Source of the DNA: Plantago major | Lineage: Eukaryota; Streptophyta; Magnoliopsida; Lamiales; Plantaginaceae | Length of the DNA stretch: 64,000 nucleotides | Assembly: GCA_026545765.1 (NCBI GenBank) | Contig: CM048843.1 | Location: forward strand, 88,041,050-88,105,049 | Reading direction: 5' to 3' | Shown here: piece after piece, positions 22,793 through 34,706 of the stretch | How the letters are laid out: every line of letters starts with the position of its first letter | How positions within the stretch are numbered: position 1 is the stretch's first letter | The notes under the pieces: generated by a model | What the model was told of the DNA's origin: nothing | Seen by the model: the letters and a program-made list of their open reading frames with translations, nothing else | The model's database searches: none | Made by a program: the position numbers and the translations under genes

Positions 22793-23123
22793 GGCAAGAG
22801 GAACATAGGATAAGCATATGATGTATTGCAGATCGCAATTTCCCACATAACAAACAAGTAAACCACATTTCTGGAATTACTTCTATAATGATTCACTCCG
22901 TACAACAATATACTATACTAACGAAGCGAAAGTTCCAACTTCTAACTGGATAACTTCTAACTGGAAATACCGATTGAAACGTAAAAAAGCTATGAAATTA
23001 ACTTATAGACGTAAATTACCGTGAAAAACGAAAATGACTCATTTCATCAATGTTACTACTACTTATTTGTGATTGGCATTTAATTTCAGGCAGTACAATT
23101 GTTTTCACCATTTCTTCTTCCAG

Positions 23124-23227
23124 GATCCAGGGGCTGCGTTGTTGATGGTCCTCCGCGCGCCATCGGGCTGGTGATGGCGTACGCTACTGACTACTCATCT
23201 TTGACGACACCGGCCGGCCAGGAGTAG
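23124..23227 (+). other. Isolated GC-rich exon-like segment
   Basis: A TTTCTTCTTCCAG acceptor-like sequence is followed by a GC-rich open stretch reading GSRGCVVDGPPRAIGLVMAY and ATDYSSLTTPAGQE, then TAG. Its base composition stands out from the AT-rich surroundings. I cannot name a protein family or find an upstream partner exon. It may be the last exon of a lost or captured gene. From 22802 to 23123 and from 23228 to 23856 I see no gene. Confidence 0.25.
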
Positions 23228-25020
23228 ATTATGCATGTAATACATGATTCCGATGATCTCTTAACCGATTAATTAATAATGGTTGTCGTCATTTCACTCG
23301 ATCTCCTAACTGATTAAGTAACTTGTGTCACACTAGCTACTTAATTTTGCCCCCATATATAATGCTGAAAAATTGTCCCACCATTAATTTAGTTTTTATG
23401 CAATATAATTATATAGGGTAGAAGATACTACTTATTTCATATTTTAGTGGATTTATTATATATAGACTGCCGTTCAATTTGTGAGTTTACTTTTCTTATG
23501 ATCTGTATAGAACTATAGATAGATACATTATCCAGTTTCGAACGTGTTTACAAACTGACTGTCTAGCCTGTCCATTTCTCGATCTATGCATTCAGGTAAA
23601 TCTAGATTAATCAATTTGCTCTTTCTTATTCTTTTGCTATCTCAAAACACATTAGTTATATTGTGGAACAAGAGAGGTTGGAATTAATTACTCTTACATA
23701 CACCTATGGGTCCAAATTACTTTAATAGACGATCCTTAAAAATAGAAAATTGATTGCTCGCAAGCAGTAAAAGTAAGTCCGATCGAATTCCCTTCGTAGC
23801 AGTCATCTAGAATATGCGAATTTATTAGTCTGTAATAACAAAAAGAAGTAAGCCTTGTTTACGCTAATAAGACATCCTCAAATCCTAGAAATCGAATACT
23901 CTCTATGGCCGAAAGTATGCTTTTTACTACCCCGCTCTCTCTCTCTATACTAGCTCTACTAGGCGGGCGAAAAACATCCATCTATAACATTCGAACCCAC
24001 AACTTCCATGTATAAATCCAAATGGCATAACCGGATGTACATACCCACTTTTGGCAATTTTAAACAATCTAGCAATTTTAAGCAAATTTTAGGCATTTCG
24101 TTAGGCGATCGAGCGAAAAAAGGGTCCAAAAACAGGAGCCAATAAGGCAGAAAAAGACACGGGTTTCTCTTCTTTTACTTATTCTTTTTTTTTTTTCTTT
24201 CCTTTCTTGATCGGAGTTTATACACTTGATCCTATTAACATCTTGTTTTGAGATGGATGGAAATGTCTTTCGGGACACACCCCTGATCCAAGTTGTTACC
24301 GTTTTTCGATTTTGAATTAGTCTAAATAAATGAACGTATTAAAAAAAAAGTAAATGCAACAACTTAAGAAACTATAACATCCAATCCCAGTGACTATAGA
24401 CTCGTCCAGAGACTGTAGACACATCAGTAGCCAACATTACATTACATTACTATTAATTAAGAAAAATATTTTGTCTCTTGTACATATAATAATTGCACTG
24501 TTTTTATGGTGACATTTGTGCACATGAATTTTTTTTTTTGTATGTATGTGTGCGTGTTTTTTTTTTTTTTTTTGTCTCCAGTGTTAGGGTTTGTTTGTTT
24601 AAAACTAAAGATTAAGATATGGTGACTGATTTAGTTGTCGTCGGAGATTCAAAGTTGAATGTTGTTGGCAACATACATGCAACAATAACATGGTGGATTG
24701 TCATCGCAATTTACTTTACATCCCAATATTTTGGGTGATTAACCAGTCCATACAACAACTAAACATGCAAGAAAGTATATGCTGATTTACTTGCTAGAGG
24801 CGATCGTCGACCGTAATTATGATTGTTATGTGTGCTCCCTTATCTATGCTTGCACTCCTTAATGTAGTGATCCACACTGACTTTTACGGTAAGTTACACG
24901 TAATAATTCGTTGTCTTTTGCTAGTTAGTAGTGGTTGTATAGTCATGGCATATGTGTACACAGATTTATGCAAGTCGATACTTTAAACTTGACTTCCTTC
25001 ATTTTTCATTTAATTGCAGA

Positions 25021-26860
25021 CATTGTATTGGCCTTGGTAAGGAGTTATCGTACTTTGGCAAAGGTAAAAGTCTCAGGTCACTCAGTTTTGGAGAGTCTAA
25101 TGCAGAGGGTCATATGCTTTGCTATGTTGATCATAACTTGGGGCTCTAAATGTAGGAAATCTGAATCGGCGTTCGAACAATATTGTACTCGACCTCGTCA
25201 AGCTTTTATGCATGGAGTTGAGATCGCTGAATATATTCGAAGCCGAGCTAATTTATCGTGAAGCCATCTTGATTACTGCAAAGCTGGGGAATTGTATCGT
25301 AGTTGAAGAGGTTTTGAGGACTTTCCAGATGCTCTATATTGTTACAATCGAGTTTCACGATAGAATGCCTGGCCGTGTTGAATCACCATGTAAGAGTTTT
25401 TTTTTTTAATCTAATTAGCAAGACGAGTCACCGAAATTTGGATCTGCCCGATGTCAACGGGAACAACATATTGCATATGACTGAAAGATTAGTATAAGTT
25501 GATAGGCTAATAGCTCTATTTTCCACTCCAATTGATAAGATGCGATACGAAATAAAGTGGTTGAAGGTATTAACATTTCTTCTCTTTTCATATCATCGGG
25601 GTAACGTACATCGATCAAAGTAAATATCAGTTGCCCATGGACCAATAAGTGTCAGTAGACTTCACCTGTTGAGTAATCAATTAATGCCATATACCTTTTG
25701 CAATTTTGAAACCAATCAGGTATATATCTGACTCTCGAAAAAGAATTCTAATACCATCTTCACCTTCTTCTCTATATAACCTAACCACAGTATAGCTATA
25801 AGGAGTACCCCGAGAGGTTATATGAATACCTTGAAAAAAAGATCCAACTACTTGTACAACTCGATGTTGTCTCCGATTCGTAAAATTGGAGTAGTCGTCG
25901 GAATCAACATTAAAGTCGAGTGTAATAAGGGGTTGAGGGAGGGGTTGAGACTTACGCTTTGAGGAACGCGTTGAAGAAGACATAGTTTCTGGTAGGAGAA
26001 AGGGGACTGAAAAAATGACCCGGTTGTATTCCGAAATCACTCTGCCGGTGTGTTTTCGAATCACTAGGGATGGCTGTTGATTATGAAAAGCTGGGGAATT
26101 GTATCGTAGTTGAAGAGGTCTTGAGGACTTTTCTAGATGTTCCATATTGTTACAATCGAGTTTCACGATAGATCGCCTGGCCGTGTTGAATCACCATGTA
26201 AGGGGGTTTTTATTTTTTTAATCTAATTAGCAAGACGAGTCACCGAAATTTGGATCTGCCCGATGTCAACGGGAACAACATATTGCATATGATTGCAAGA
26301 TTAGTATCAGCTGATAGGCTAATGGCTCTATATTCAACTCCGATTGACATAATGTGATATGAAATAGAGTGGTTGAAGGTATTAACATTTATTCTCTTTT
26401 CATATCAGTTAAACTACTTTTTGTAGTTAAAAAATTCATTTTCTAAAAGATATATTTATAATATTAGTGATTTTTTTTTGTTCGATTCACTAATTTGTAT
26501 GCTTCCTCCTTTTAACAGGTGGTGGAGAAAGTAGTTCCTCCCGTTTGCAAAAAAAAATTAATCCATCTCGGAAAATCCCCTGTAATTGTTTTCAGAGAAG
26601 AGCATGCGGAATTGGAAAGGGAAGGCGCGCTATGGGTGACGAACTTGTCCAAGTCATTCATAGTTGTTGCCATGCTTGTAACCACGCTGACATTCGCTGC
26701 AACCATAACGGTACCTGACGGCAATGAAAGCCGTTTCAGGCACACATTGTTATATGGGGGCCATTGGTTTCGAACATTTTTTTTCACTATTTCACTTTCG
26801 TTCTTATTTTTTGTAGTTTCTTTACTCGCATTCTTGCGTGTCTCAATCAAGGACTCGTTT
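25021..26860 (+). pseudogene. Ankyrin/PGG-domain gene copy 1, broken
   Basis: The relatives are plant ITN1/ACD6-like proteins (ankyrin repeats plus a membrane PGG domain, linked to stress and defence). Recognisable blocks are an exon after TTAATTGCAG at 25020, an ankyrin-like ELIYREAILITAKLGNCIVV at about 25244, an ankyrin block RNLDLPDVNGNNILH (twice: about 25436 and 26248), YEIEWLK before a GT, and after an acceptor at 26518 the PGG exon (VVEKVVPPVCKKKLI, EEHAELEREGALWVTNL, SFIVVAMLVTTLTFAATITV). The PGG exon here is open for about 115 codons. Stops and frameshifts separate the ankyrin blocks, and an antisense insert lies between the two ankyrin copies, so no full product is possible. Confidence 0.8.
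25681..25983 (-). pseudogene. RIP-like (rRNA N-glycosylase family) N-terminal fragment, copy 1
   Basis: An open frame of 100 codons runs from the ATG at 25983, antisense to the ankyrin pseudogene. The same frame also opens ~60 codons upstream into leader and antisense ankyrin DNA. After a Ser/Lys-rich start there is a strand-like LITLDFNV, a Y-S-N-F-T segment, a middle block and IYLIGFK. This order resembles the N-terminal third of plant ribosome-inactivating proteins. The assignment rests on pattern only and is moderate. The frame ends before the catalytic residues and the rest of the enzyme domain, so no activity is expected. It looks like a gene fragment captured during the local duplication. 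Confidence 0.5.
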
Positions 26861-29860
26861 ACGCTAATAAGACATCCTCAAATCCTAGAAATCGAATACT
26901 CTCTATGGCCGAAAGTATGCTTTTTACTACCCCGCTCTCTCTCTCTCTCTCTTTATACTAGCTCTACTAGGCGGGCGAAAAGCATCCATCTATAAAATTC
27001 GAACCGACAACTTCCATGTATAAATCCAGATGGCATAACCGGATGTACATACCCACTTTTGGCAATTTTAAACAATCTAGCAATTTTAAGCAAATTTTAG
27101 GTATTTCGTTAGGCGATCGAGCGGAAAAAGGGTCGAAAAACAGGAGCAAAAAAGGCAGAAAAAGACACGGGATTCTCTTCTGTTACTTATTCTTTTTTTT
27201 TTCCTTTCTTGATCGGAGTTTATACACTCGATCCTATTAACATCTTGTTTTGAGATGGATGAGAATGTCTTTTGGGACACACCCCCAATCCAAGTTGTTA
27301 CCGTTTTTCGATTTTGAATTAGTCTAAATAAATGAACGTATTAAAAAAAAAAAGTAAATGCAACAACTTAAGGAACTATAACATCCAATCCCAGTGACTA
27401 TAGACTCGTCCAGAGACTGTAGACGCATCAGTAGCCAACATTACATTACATTACTATTAATTAAGAAAAATATTTTGTCTCTTGTACATATAATAATTGC
27501 ACTGTTTTTATGGTGACATTTGTGCACATGAATTTTTTTTTTGTATGTATGTGTGCGTGTTTTTTTTTTTTTTGTCTCCAGTGTTAGGGTTTGTTTGTTT
27601 AAAACTAAAGATTAAGATATGGTGACTGATTTAGTTGTCGTCGGAGATTCAAAGGTGAATGTTGTTGGCAACATACATGCAACAATAACATGGTGGATTG
27701 TCATCGCAATTTACTTTACATCCCAATATTTTGGGTGATTAACCAGTACATACAACAACTAAACATGCAATAAAGTATGTGCTTATTTACTTGCTAGAGG
27801 CGATCGTCGACCGTAATTATGATTGTTATGTGTGCTCCCTTTTCTATGCTTGCACTCCTTAATGTAGTGATCCACGCTGACTTTTACGGTAAGTTACACG
27901 TAATAATCCGTTGTCTTTTGCTAGTTAGTAGTGGTTGTATAGTCATGGCATATGTGTACACAGATTTATGCAAGTCGATACTTTAAACTTGACTTCCTTC
28001 ATTTTTCATTTAATTGCAGACATTGTATTGGCCTTGGTAAGGAGTTATCGTACTTTGGCAAAGGTAAAAGTCTCAGGTCACTCAGTTTTGGAGAGTCTAA
28101 TGCAGAGGGTCATATGCTTTGCTATGCTGATCATAACTTGGGGCTCTAAATGTAGGAAATCTGAATCGGCGTTCGAACATTATTGTACTCGACCTCGTCA
28201 AGCTTTTATGCATGGAGTTGAGATCGCTGAATATATTCGAAGCCGAGCTAATTTATCGTGAAGCCATCTTGATTACTGCAAAGCTGGGGAATTGTATCGT
28301 AGTTGAAGAGGTCTTGAGTACTTTTCCAGATGCTCTATATTCTTACAATCGAGTTTCACGATAGAATGCCTGGCCGTGTTGAAACACCATGTAAGAGTTT
28401 TTTTTTTTTTTTAATCTAATTAGCAAGACGAGTCACCGAAATTTGGATCTGCCCGATGTCAACGGGAACAACATATTGCATATGACTGAAAGATTAGTAT
28501 AAGTTGATAGGCTAATAGCTCTATTTTCCACTCCAATTGATAAGATGCGATACGAAATAAAGTGGTTGAAGGTATTAACATTTCTTCTCTTTTCATATCA
28601 TCGGGGTAACGTACATCGATCAAAGTAAATATCAGTTGCCCATGGACCAATAAGTGTCAGTAGACTTCACCTGTTGAGTAATCAATTAATGCCATATACC
28701 TTTTGCAATTTTGAAACCAATCAGGTATATATCTGACTCTCGAAAAAGAATTCTAATACCATCTTCACCTTCTTCTCTATATAACCTAACCACAGTATAG
28801 CTATAAGGAGTACCCCGAGAGGTTATATGAATAACTTGAAAAAAAGATCCAACTACTTGTACAACTCGATGTTGTCTCCGATTCGTAAAATTGGAGTAGT
28901 CGTCGGAATCAACATTGAAGTCGAGTGTAATAAGGGGTTGAGGGAGGGGTTGAGACTTACGCTTTGAGGAACGCGTTGAAGAAGACATAGTTTCTGGTAG
29001 GAGAAAGGGGACTGAAAAAATGACCCGGTTGTATTCCGAAATCACTCTGCCGGTGTGTTTTCGAATCACTAGGGATGGCTGTTGATTATGAAAAGCTGGG
29101 GAATTGTATCGTAGTTGAAGAGGTCTTGAGGACTTTTCTAGATGTTCCATATTGTTACAATCGAGTTTCACGATAGATCGCCTGGCCGTGTTGAATCACC
29201 ATGTAAGGGGGTTTTTTTTTTTTAATCTAATTAGCAAGACGAGTCACCGAAATTTGGATCTGCCCGATGTCAACGGGAACAACATATTGCATATGATTGC
29301 AAGATTAGTATCAGCTGATAGGCTAATGGCTCTATATTCAACTCCGATTGACATAATGTGATATGAAATAGAGTGGTTGAAGGTATTAACATTTATTCTC
29401 TTTTCATATCAGTTAAACTACTTTTTGTAGTTAAAAAATTCATTTTCTAAAAGATATATTTATAATATTAGTGATTTTTTTTTGTTCGATTCACTAATTT
29501 GTATGCTTCCTCCTTTTAACAGGTGGTGGAGAAAGTAGTTCCTCCCGTTTGCAAAAAAAAATTAATCCATCTCGAAAAATCCCCTGTAATTGTTTTCAGA
29601 GAAGAGCATGCGGAATTGGAAAGGGAAGGCGCGCTATGGGTGACGAACTTGTCCAAGTCATTCATAGTTGTTGCCATGCTTGTAACCACCGACATTATTT
29701 GAACCATAACGCACTCGACGGCAATGAAAGCCGTTTCAGGCACACATTGTTATATGGGGGCCATTGGTTTCGAACATTTTTTTTCACTATTTCACTTTCG
29801 TTCTTATTTTTTGTAGTTTCTTTACTCGCATTCTTGCGTGTCTCAATCAAGGACTCGTTT
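26857..29860 (+). pseudogene. Ankyrin/PGG-domain gene copy 2, broken
   Basis: The layout is the same as copy 1 (exon near 28021, ankyrin-like blocks near 28244, 28440 and 29250, PGG exon from 29522). The PGG exon is additionally disrupted near 29690, where the hydrophobic segment loses bases compared with copy 1 (TTLTFAATI is replaced by an out-of-frame stretch). The near identity to copy 1 over 3 kb indicates a recent duplication. It is not translatable as a whole. Confidence 0.8.
28686..28988 (-). pseudogene. RIP-like N-terminal fragment, copy 2
   Basis: This is the duplicate of 25681-25983 inside unit 2, shifted by 3005 bp. It is open over the same 100 codons. The translated difference is a single residue (Gly to Val near residue 60). 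It is truncated at the same point and again lacks the catalytic part. It is antisense to the surrounding ankyrin/PGG pseudogene. Confidence 0.5.
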
Positions 29861-32230
29861 ACGCTAATAAGACATCCTCAAATCCTAGAAATCGAATACT
29901 CTCTATGGCCGAAAGTATGCTTTTTACTACCCCGCTCTCTCTCTCTCTTTATACTAGCTCTACTAGGCGGGCGAAAAGCATCCATCTATAAAATTCGAAC
30001 CGACAACTTCCATGTATAAATCCAGATGGCATAACCGGATGTACATACCCACTTTTGGCAATTTTAAACAATCTAGCAATTTTAAGCAAATTTTAGGTAT
30101 TTCGTTAGGCGATCGAGCGGAAAAAGGGTCGAAAAACAGGAGCAAAAAAGGCAGAAAAAGACACGGGATTCTCTTCTGTTACTTATTCTTTTTTTTTTTT
30201 TCCTTTCTTGATCGGAGTTTATACACTCGATCCTATTAACATCTTGTTTTGAGATGGATGGGAATGTCTTTTGGGACACACCCCCAATCCAAGTTGTTAC
30301 CGTTTTTCGATTTTGAATTAGTCTAAATAAATGAACGTATTAAAAAAAAAGTAAATGCAACAACTTAAGAAAATATAACATCCAATCCCAGTGACTATAG
30401 ACTCGTCCAGAGACTGTAGACGCATCAGTAGCCAACATTACATTACATTACTATTAATTAAGAAAAATATTTTGTCTCTTGTACATATAATAATTGCACT
30501 GTTTTTATGGTGACATTTGTGCACATGAATTTTTTTTTTTTTTTTTGTATGTGTGCGTGTTTTTTTTTTTTTTTTTGTCTCCAGTGTTAGGGTTTGTTTG
30601 TTTAAAACTAAAGATTAAGATATGGTGACTGATTTAGTTGTCGTCCGAGATTCAAAGGTGAATGTTGTTGGCAACATACATGCAACAATAACATTGTGGA
30701 TTGTCATCGCAATTTACTTTACATCCCAATATTTTGGGTGATTAACCAGTCCATGCAACAACTAAACATGCAAGAAAGTATATGCTGATTTACTTGCTAG
30801 AGGCGATCGTCGACCGTAATTATGATTGTTATGTGTGCTCCCTTATCTATGCTTGCACTCCTTAATGTAGTGATCCACGCTGACTTTTACGGTAAGTTAC
30901 ACATAATAATTCGTTGTCTTTTGCTAGTTAGTAGTGGTTGTATAGTCATGGCATATGTGTACACAGATTTATGCAAGTCGATACTTTAAACTTGACCTCC
31001 TTCATTTTTCATTTAATTGCAAACATTGTATTGGCCTTGGTAAGGAGTTATTGTACTTTGGCAAATGTAAAAGTCTCAGGTCACTCAGGTTTGGAGAGTT
31101 TAGTGCAGAGGACCATATGCTTTGCTCTGCTGATCATAACTTGGGGCTCTGAATGTAGGAAATCTGAATCGGCGTTCGAACTAAATTGTACTCGACCTCG
31201 TCAAGCTTTTATGCATGGAGTTGAGATCGCTGAATATATTCGAAGCCGAGCTAATTTATCGTGAAGCCATCTTGATTACTGCAAAGCTGGGGAATTGTAT
31301 CGTAGTTGAAGAGGTCTTGAGTACTTTTTTCAGATGCTCTATATTGTTACAATCGAGTTTCACGATAGAACGCCTGGCCATGTTGAATCACCATGTAAGA
31401 GTTTTTTTTAAAAAAATCTAATTAGCAAGACGAGTCTCCATATTGCATATGATTGCAAGATTAGTATCATCTGATAGGCTAATGGCTCTATATTCAACTT
31501 CGATTGACGTAATGCGATATGAAATAGAGTGGTTGAAGGTATTAACATTTCTTCTCTTTTCATATCAGTTAAACTACTTTTCGGAGTTAATAAATTCATT
31601 TGCTAAAAGATGTATTCATAATATTAGTGATTTTTTTGTTGGATTCACTAATTTGTATGCTTCCTTTTTCTTCCTTTTGAAATACTTGGTATGTTTTATA
31701 TGAATATTGCATTTCATTTTAACAAATGGTGGATTTGTATGTTTTATATGAATTGTATTTTCTTTTCTTTTAACAGGTGGTGGAGAAAGTAGTTCCTTCC
31801 GTTTGCAAAGAAAAATTAATCCATCTCGAAAAATCGCTTGTAATTATTTTCAGAGAAGAGCATGCGGAATTGAAAAGGGAAGGCGCGCTATGGGTGACGA
31901 ACTTGGCCAAGTCATTCATGGTTGTTGCCATGCTTGTAACTACGTTGACATTCGCTGCAACCATAAAGGGTACCTGGCGGCAATGACAGCCGTTTCGGGC
32001 ACACATTGTTATATGGGGACCATTGGATTCGAACCTTTGTTTTCACTATTTCACTTTCATTCTTATTTTTTTTAGTTTTTTTACTCGCATTCTTGCGTGT
32101 CTCAATCAAGGCTCGGGAATGTGGTTTGGAGATGATGGCATGTGCATTAAATATGGGATGGCGCGCCCTCACAGTCTCTATTGTTTGCTTACTGGCCAGT
32201 TTCAACCTTGCCGCTATTCTTGAGTTCTAG
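29861..32230 (+). pseudogene. Ankyrin/PGG-domain gene copy 3 with original 3' exon
   Basis: The exon-like block at 31024, the ankyrin-like EAILITAKLGNCIVVEEVL near 31224-31320, a shortened ankyrin block near 31440 and the PGG exon from 31777 (VVEKVVPSVCKEKLI, SFMVVAMLVTTLTFAATI) are all present. Part of the ankyrin block found in the other units (DLPDVNGNN) is deleted, and the PGG frame stops soon after the first hydrophobic segment. Unlike units 1 and 2, it runs on past 32112 into a further hydrophobic coding-like stretch ending in TAG at about 32229, which probably represents the ancestral end of the gene. It is broken. Confidence 0.7.
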
Positions 32231-33436
32231 AATATGGAGCTTGGTGTTGCGCTGATGGCTGGAATTGCTGTGATAGCTTCTTGTTTACTCTATTATATGA
32301 GAAGATCACTAGAAAGGGTTTGTTATGGACATAAACTCGCATGGCGGATCATCTTAGGACAGTAACTCTTTGAGTTATCGGGCAGTCTTTTGGGAATATT
32401 GTATTTTGTATATGTCAGACTCTTGAAAATGAGGCAGAAAGGGCTTTGAATAATTTGAGCATGTAGGTTATGCACAAATTATTTTTCCATATTCGAATTG
32501 TTCCGTAAATTCATTACTAAGTTGTCAATTTGATTCAAGTAAATTAGTGATATTATATGTGTTCATGTCTGATTCATATGTGCTATATATGTTACTAGCA
32601 TTTACGTAACACACTACGTGTGTTAAGTGTTTTTATATAAACCAATAAAAATGTAATTGAAAAAGGAGAAAACATTTGAAGATAATAAATAAAAGGAAGA
32701 AACTTACGACAATGGGATTCGAACCCTGCACCTTCTACTTAAACAATGACACATGTACGTACCAGATTCAAATTGAATAAGTAAGATCTACGGATGAGAT
32801 TTAAATTGAATTACAGACTTAGTGAAACTTTGTGAATTATTATATTACTTTAAATTCCTAAGTTTTCCGGTATGATATTGAAGGCTGTCGAACTAAGAAG
32901 ATACTACGAGAATACACATCCCAAATCAAGCTAGGCCATCTCGATTAATTTCCATATAAAAACTTGGACTTGGCAACAAACATATTTTGAACTGCATGTC
33001 GCAACCAGGTGCAATATCCTGCTCCTTATCCAACGAGATAGAGCCCTTTCAACGACGTGCTCTCCCATGCATCACTACTTCTCAGTGTGATCAGGATTGG
33101 AGATACAACTAAAATTCTGAGGCAGGATTTTGGTACACTTGGGAATGGACAAACTCAAGTAACAACATTCCTAACGCAGGTAAATGTATGCTTTTTACGT
33201 GCATTTTTGTGGAAGTGCAAGTAATGGAGGACGTTTTCCAAATGTGCTTCATGCATCCTGTTTATTAGAATATTGACCTGATATAATTTAAAAACAATTG
33301 TTATTGATTTCAAAACTTTATGTTTAAACTGAAAGACTTTCTATTAAAGAAAAGATGGGCACGTGTATGAACACTTATGCTGTGTTTGTTTCTGCAATTG
33401 GGCCGGTTTGTAGAATTGGGCCAAAACACTATTTGG
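32231..33436. other. Spacer downstream of the array
   Basis: AT-rich DNA. Near 32710 the minus strand holds GGGTTCGAATCCC, a pol III B-box-like sequence, possibly a SINE or tRNA relic, without a convincing cloverleaf. No protein gene is supported. Confidence 0.4.
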
Positions 33437-33765
33437 GATATTAAAAACCAATCTGTAGCTTTATCTCCCCAAAATATTGGTTCTAAAAATTGGGCCAACT
33501 ATTACCAACTAGACACAACCTACCAATCACAAGCCTTGGATATTAAAAACCAATTTATAGCCTTATCTCCCCAAAATATTGGTTCTAAAAATTGGGTCAA
33601 CTCTTGACAACTAGACATAATCCACCAATCACAAGCCTGCCCTTTACTTTTGGGCCGGGGCAGCAGGCCCACAAAATCAACACCAAAAAGTAAACCAAAC
33701 AAACATTTCACTTGGCCCAATACAAACCAAACAAACATTTCACTTGGCCCAATACAGTTAGAATG
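33437..33765. repeat. 102-bp tandem repeat x2 followed by a ~37-bp tandem repeat
   Basis: Copies at 33437-33538 and 33539-33638 share GATATTAAAAACCAATCTGT-type starts and CCCCAAAATATTGGTTCTAA. Further on, AACCAAACAAACATTTCACT plus TGGCCCAATACA occurs twice between about 33690 and 33757. Open frames crossing the block on both strands result from the repetition. Confidence 0.8.
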
Positions 33766-34066
33766 GTCTAACTACACAATCAAACTGGGTGTAACTTTGT
33801 ATCGACAATGTAACTTGTGATGAAAATAATAAAGTATCAACACTACTAGTTCAAGCTAACAACAACAAATATGTTTGACTCAATTAATCCATTTGAAAAC
33901 AAACATAGGAGTATATGATTTATCACTACCATATACTTGTTGCATATGGAATTATAGCATACATCAACAAATAATCGATTAGTTGAGAATAAAGCACTTA
34001 TTCCAATCATAGGATCTTAACATATAATAGTCCAAATTTTTAGTTGCGAACATAAACTTGATGAGG

Positions 34067-34134
34067 GTGTGTTGCGAGAATCGAACTCACGTATCTCGCA
34101 AAAAGCAAGAATCATACCACTAGATTAAACACCC
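34067..34134 (-). pseudogene. tRNA-Pro-derived pseudogene with a UUU anticodon loop
   Basis: On the minus strand the sequence runs GGGTGTTTAATCTAGTGGTA, then a D-arm, anticodon stem TCTTG/CGAGA around the loop CTTTTTG, and a T-arm GTGAG-TTCGATT-CTCGC. The A box, B box and overall sequence are those of plant tRNA-Pro(UGG). The loop now reads TTT at the anticodon, position 37 is T, one acceptor pair is a mismatch (6 of 7 pair) and the variable loop is short, giving 68 nt. It is most likely a decayed tRNA gene copy. From 33766 to 34706 I see nothing else. Confidence 0.65.
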
Positions 34135-34706
34135 AGATAACAAAGACGAAACATCCCAAAAAATAAACGGTTCTAAGTTATTCATAAATCATCAGAACAA
34201 CAGTTTTTTTCAGTGCAAGCTTCAGGAATCCAACACCAGGAGTACCTTATAGTTATGATCTTTTCTGCAAGAGCACCCGTACCAACCTGATATATCAATC
34301 TAAGTATCAGTATAAGTTGATTTACTGCATGAGAAAGAACATACTTTAACATGTACTGCATCCCTAACAATCCATATGAGAGGGTTGTGAAATGGTTACC
34401 TGAAAGATAGAGTTACTATAAGAAATTGATCCAGAACCACAAAATTTTGTTACACACAGATTTAAAATTTATTGGTGGAATTATACTCATAAAGCAACTT
34501 GAAAATTGCAAGACAACAAAGACTCATCAATAGAAAGGGCCCAATCCCTTGTTAAAGAAAACTTGATATGCAAGTCATACATATCAAGATTGACCCTGTA
34601 GGCTCTTGCAACACCGTTACTACAAAACAAAGTTGAGGTTGCAATACATAAAGTAAGAGTAAGACATTTAAGAGCAAATTTTGTTGATTGGACTTTTGAT
34701 TAAGCT

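Larger units (their letters stand above)
23857..32112. repeat. Head-to-tail array of three ~3-kb units
   Basis: Unit 1 is 23857-26856, unit 2 is 26857-29856 and unit 3 is 29857-32112 (shorter, running into unique DNA). Each unit begins TTTACGCTAATAAGACATCC. Units 1 and 2 are nearly identical. Unit 3 is more diverged, lacks the internal duplication and antisense fragment, and alone continues into the original 3' exon at 32112. Units 1 and 2 end at the junction CTCAATCAAGG/ACTCG. Variation between units is mainly in CT and T runs. The array looks like a local amplification of part of an ankyrin/PGG gene and its upstream DNA. Confidence 0.92.

Noticed and set aside
23975-24050. Possible tRNA/SINE in the array (GTGGGTTCGAATG on the minus strand; repeated in each unit)
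   Set aside because: There is only a B-box-like sequence. The flanks do not fold, and the similarity is explained by unit duplication.
24078-24278. Minus-strand frames repeated in each array unit (also near 27086 and 30082)
   Set aside because: They lie in upstream repeat DNA of the array and change with indels in T runs. No family resemblance.
24935-25261. 108-codon plus-strand frame at the start of each ankyrin unit
   Set aside because: It crosses a likely acceptor at 25020 and mixes intron with exon in one frame. It was treated as part of the ankyrin/PGG pseudogene, not a separate gene.
32696-32770. Possible tRNA or SINE with a GGGTTCGAATCCC B box on the minus strand
   Set aside because: No matching A box or cloverleaf could be folded by eye, so it was left as a note only.
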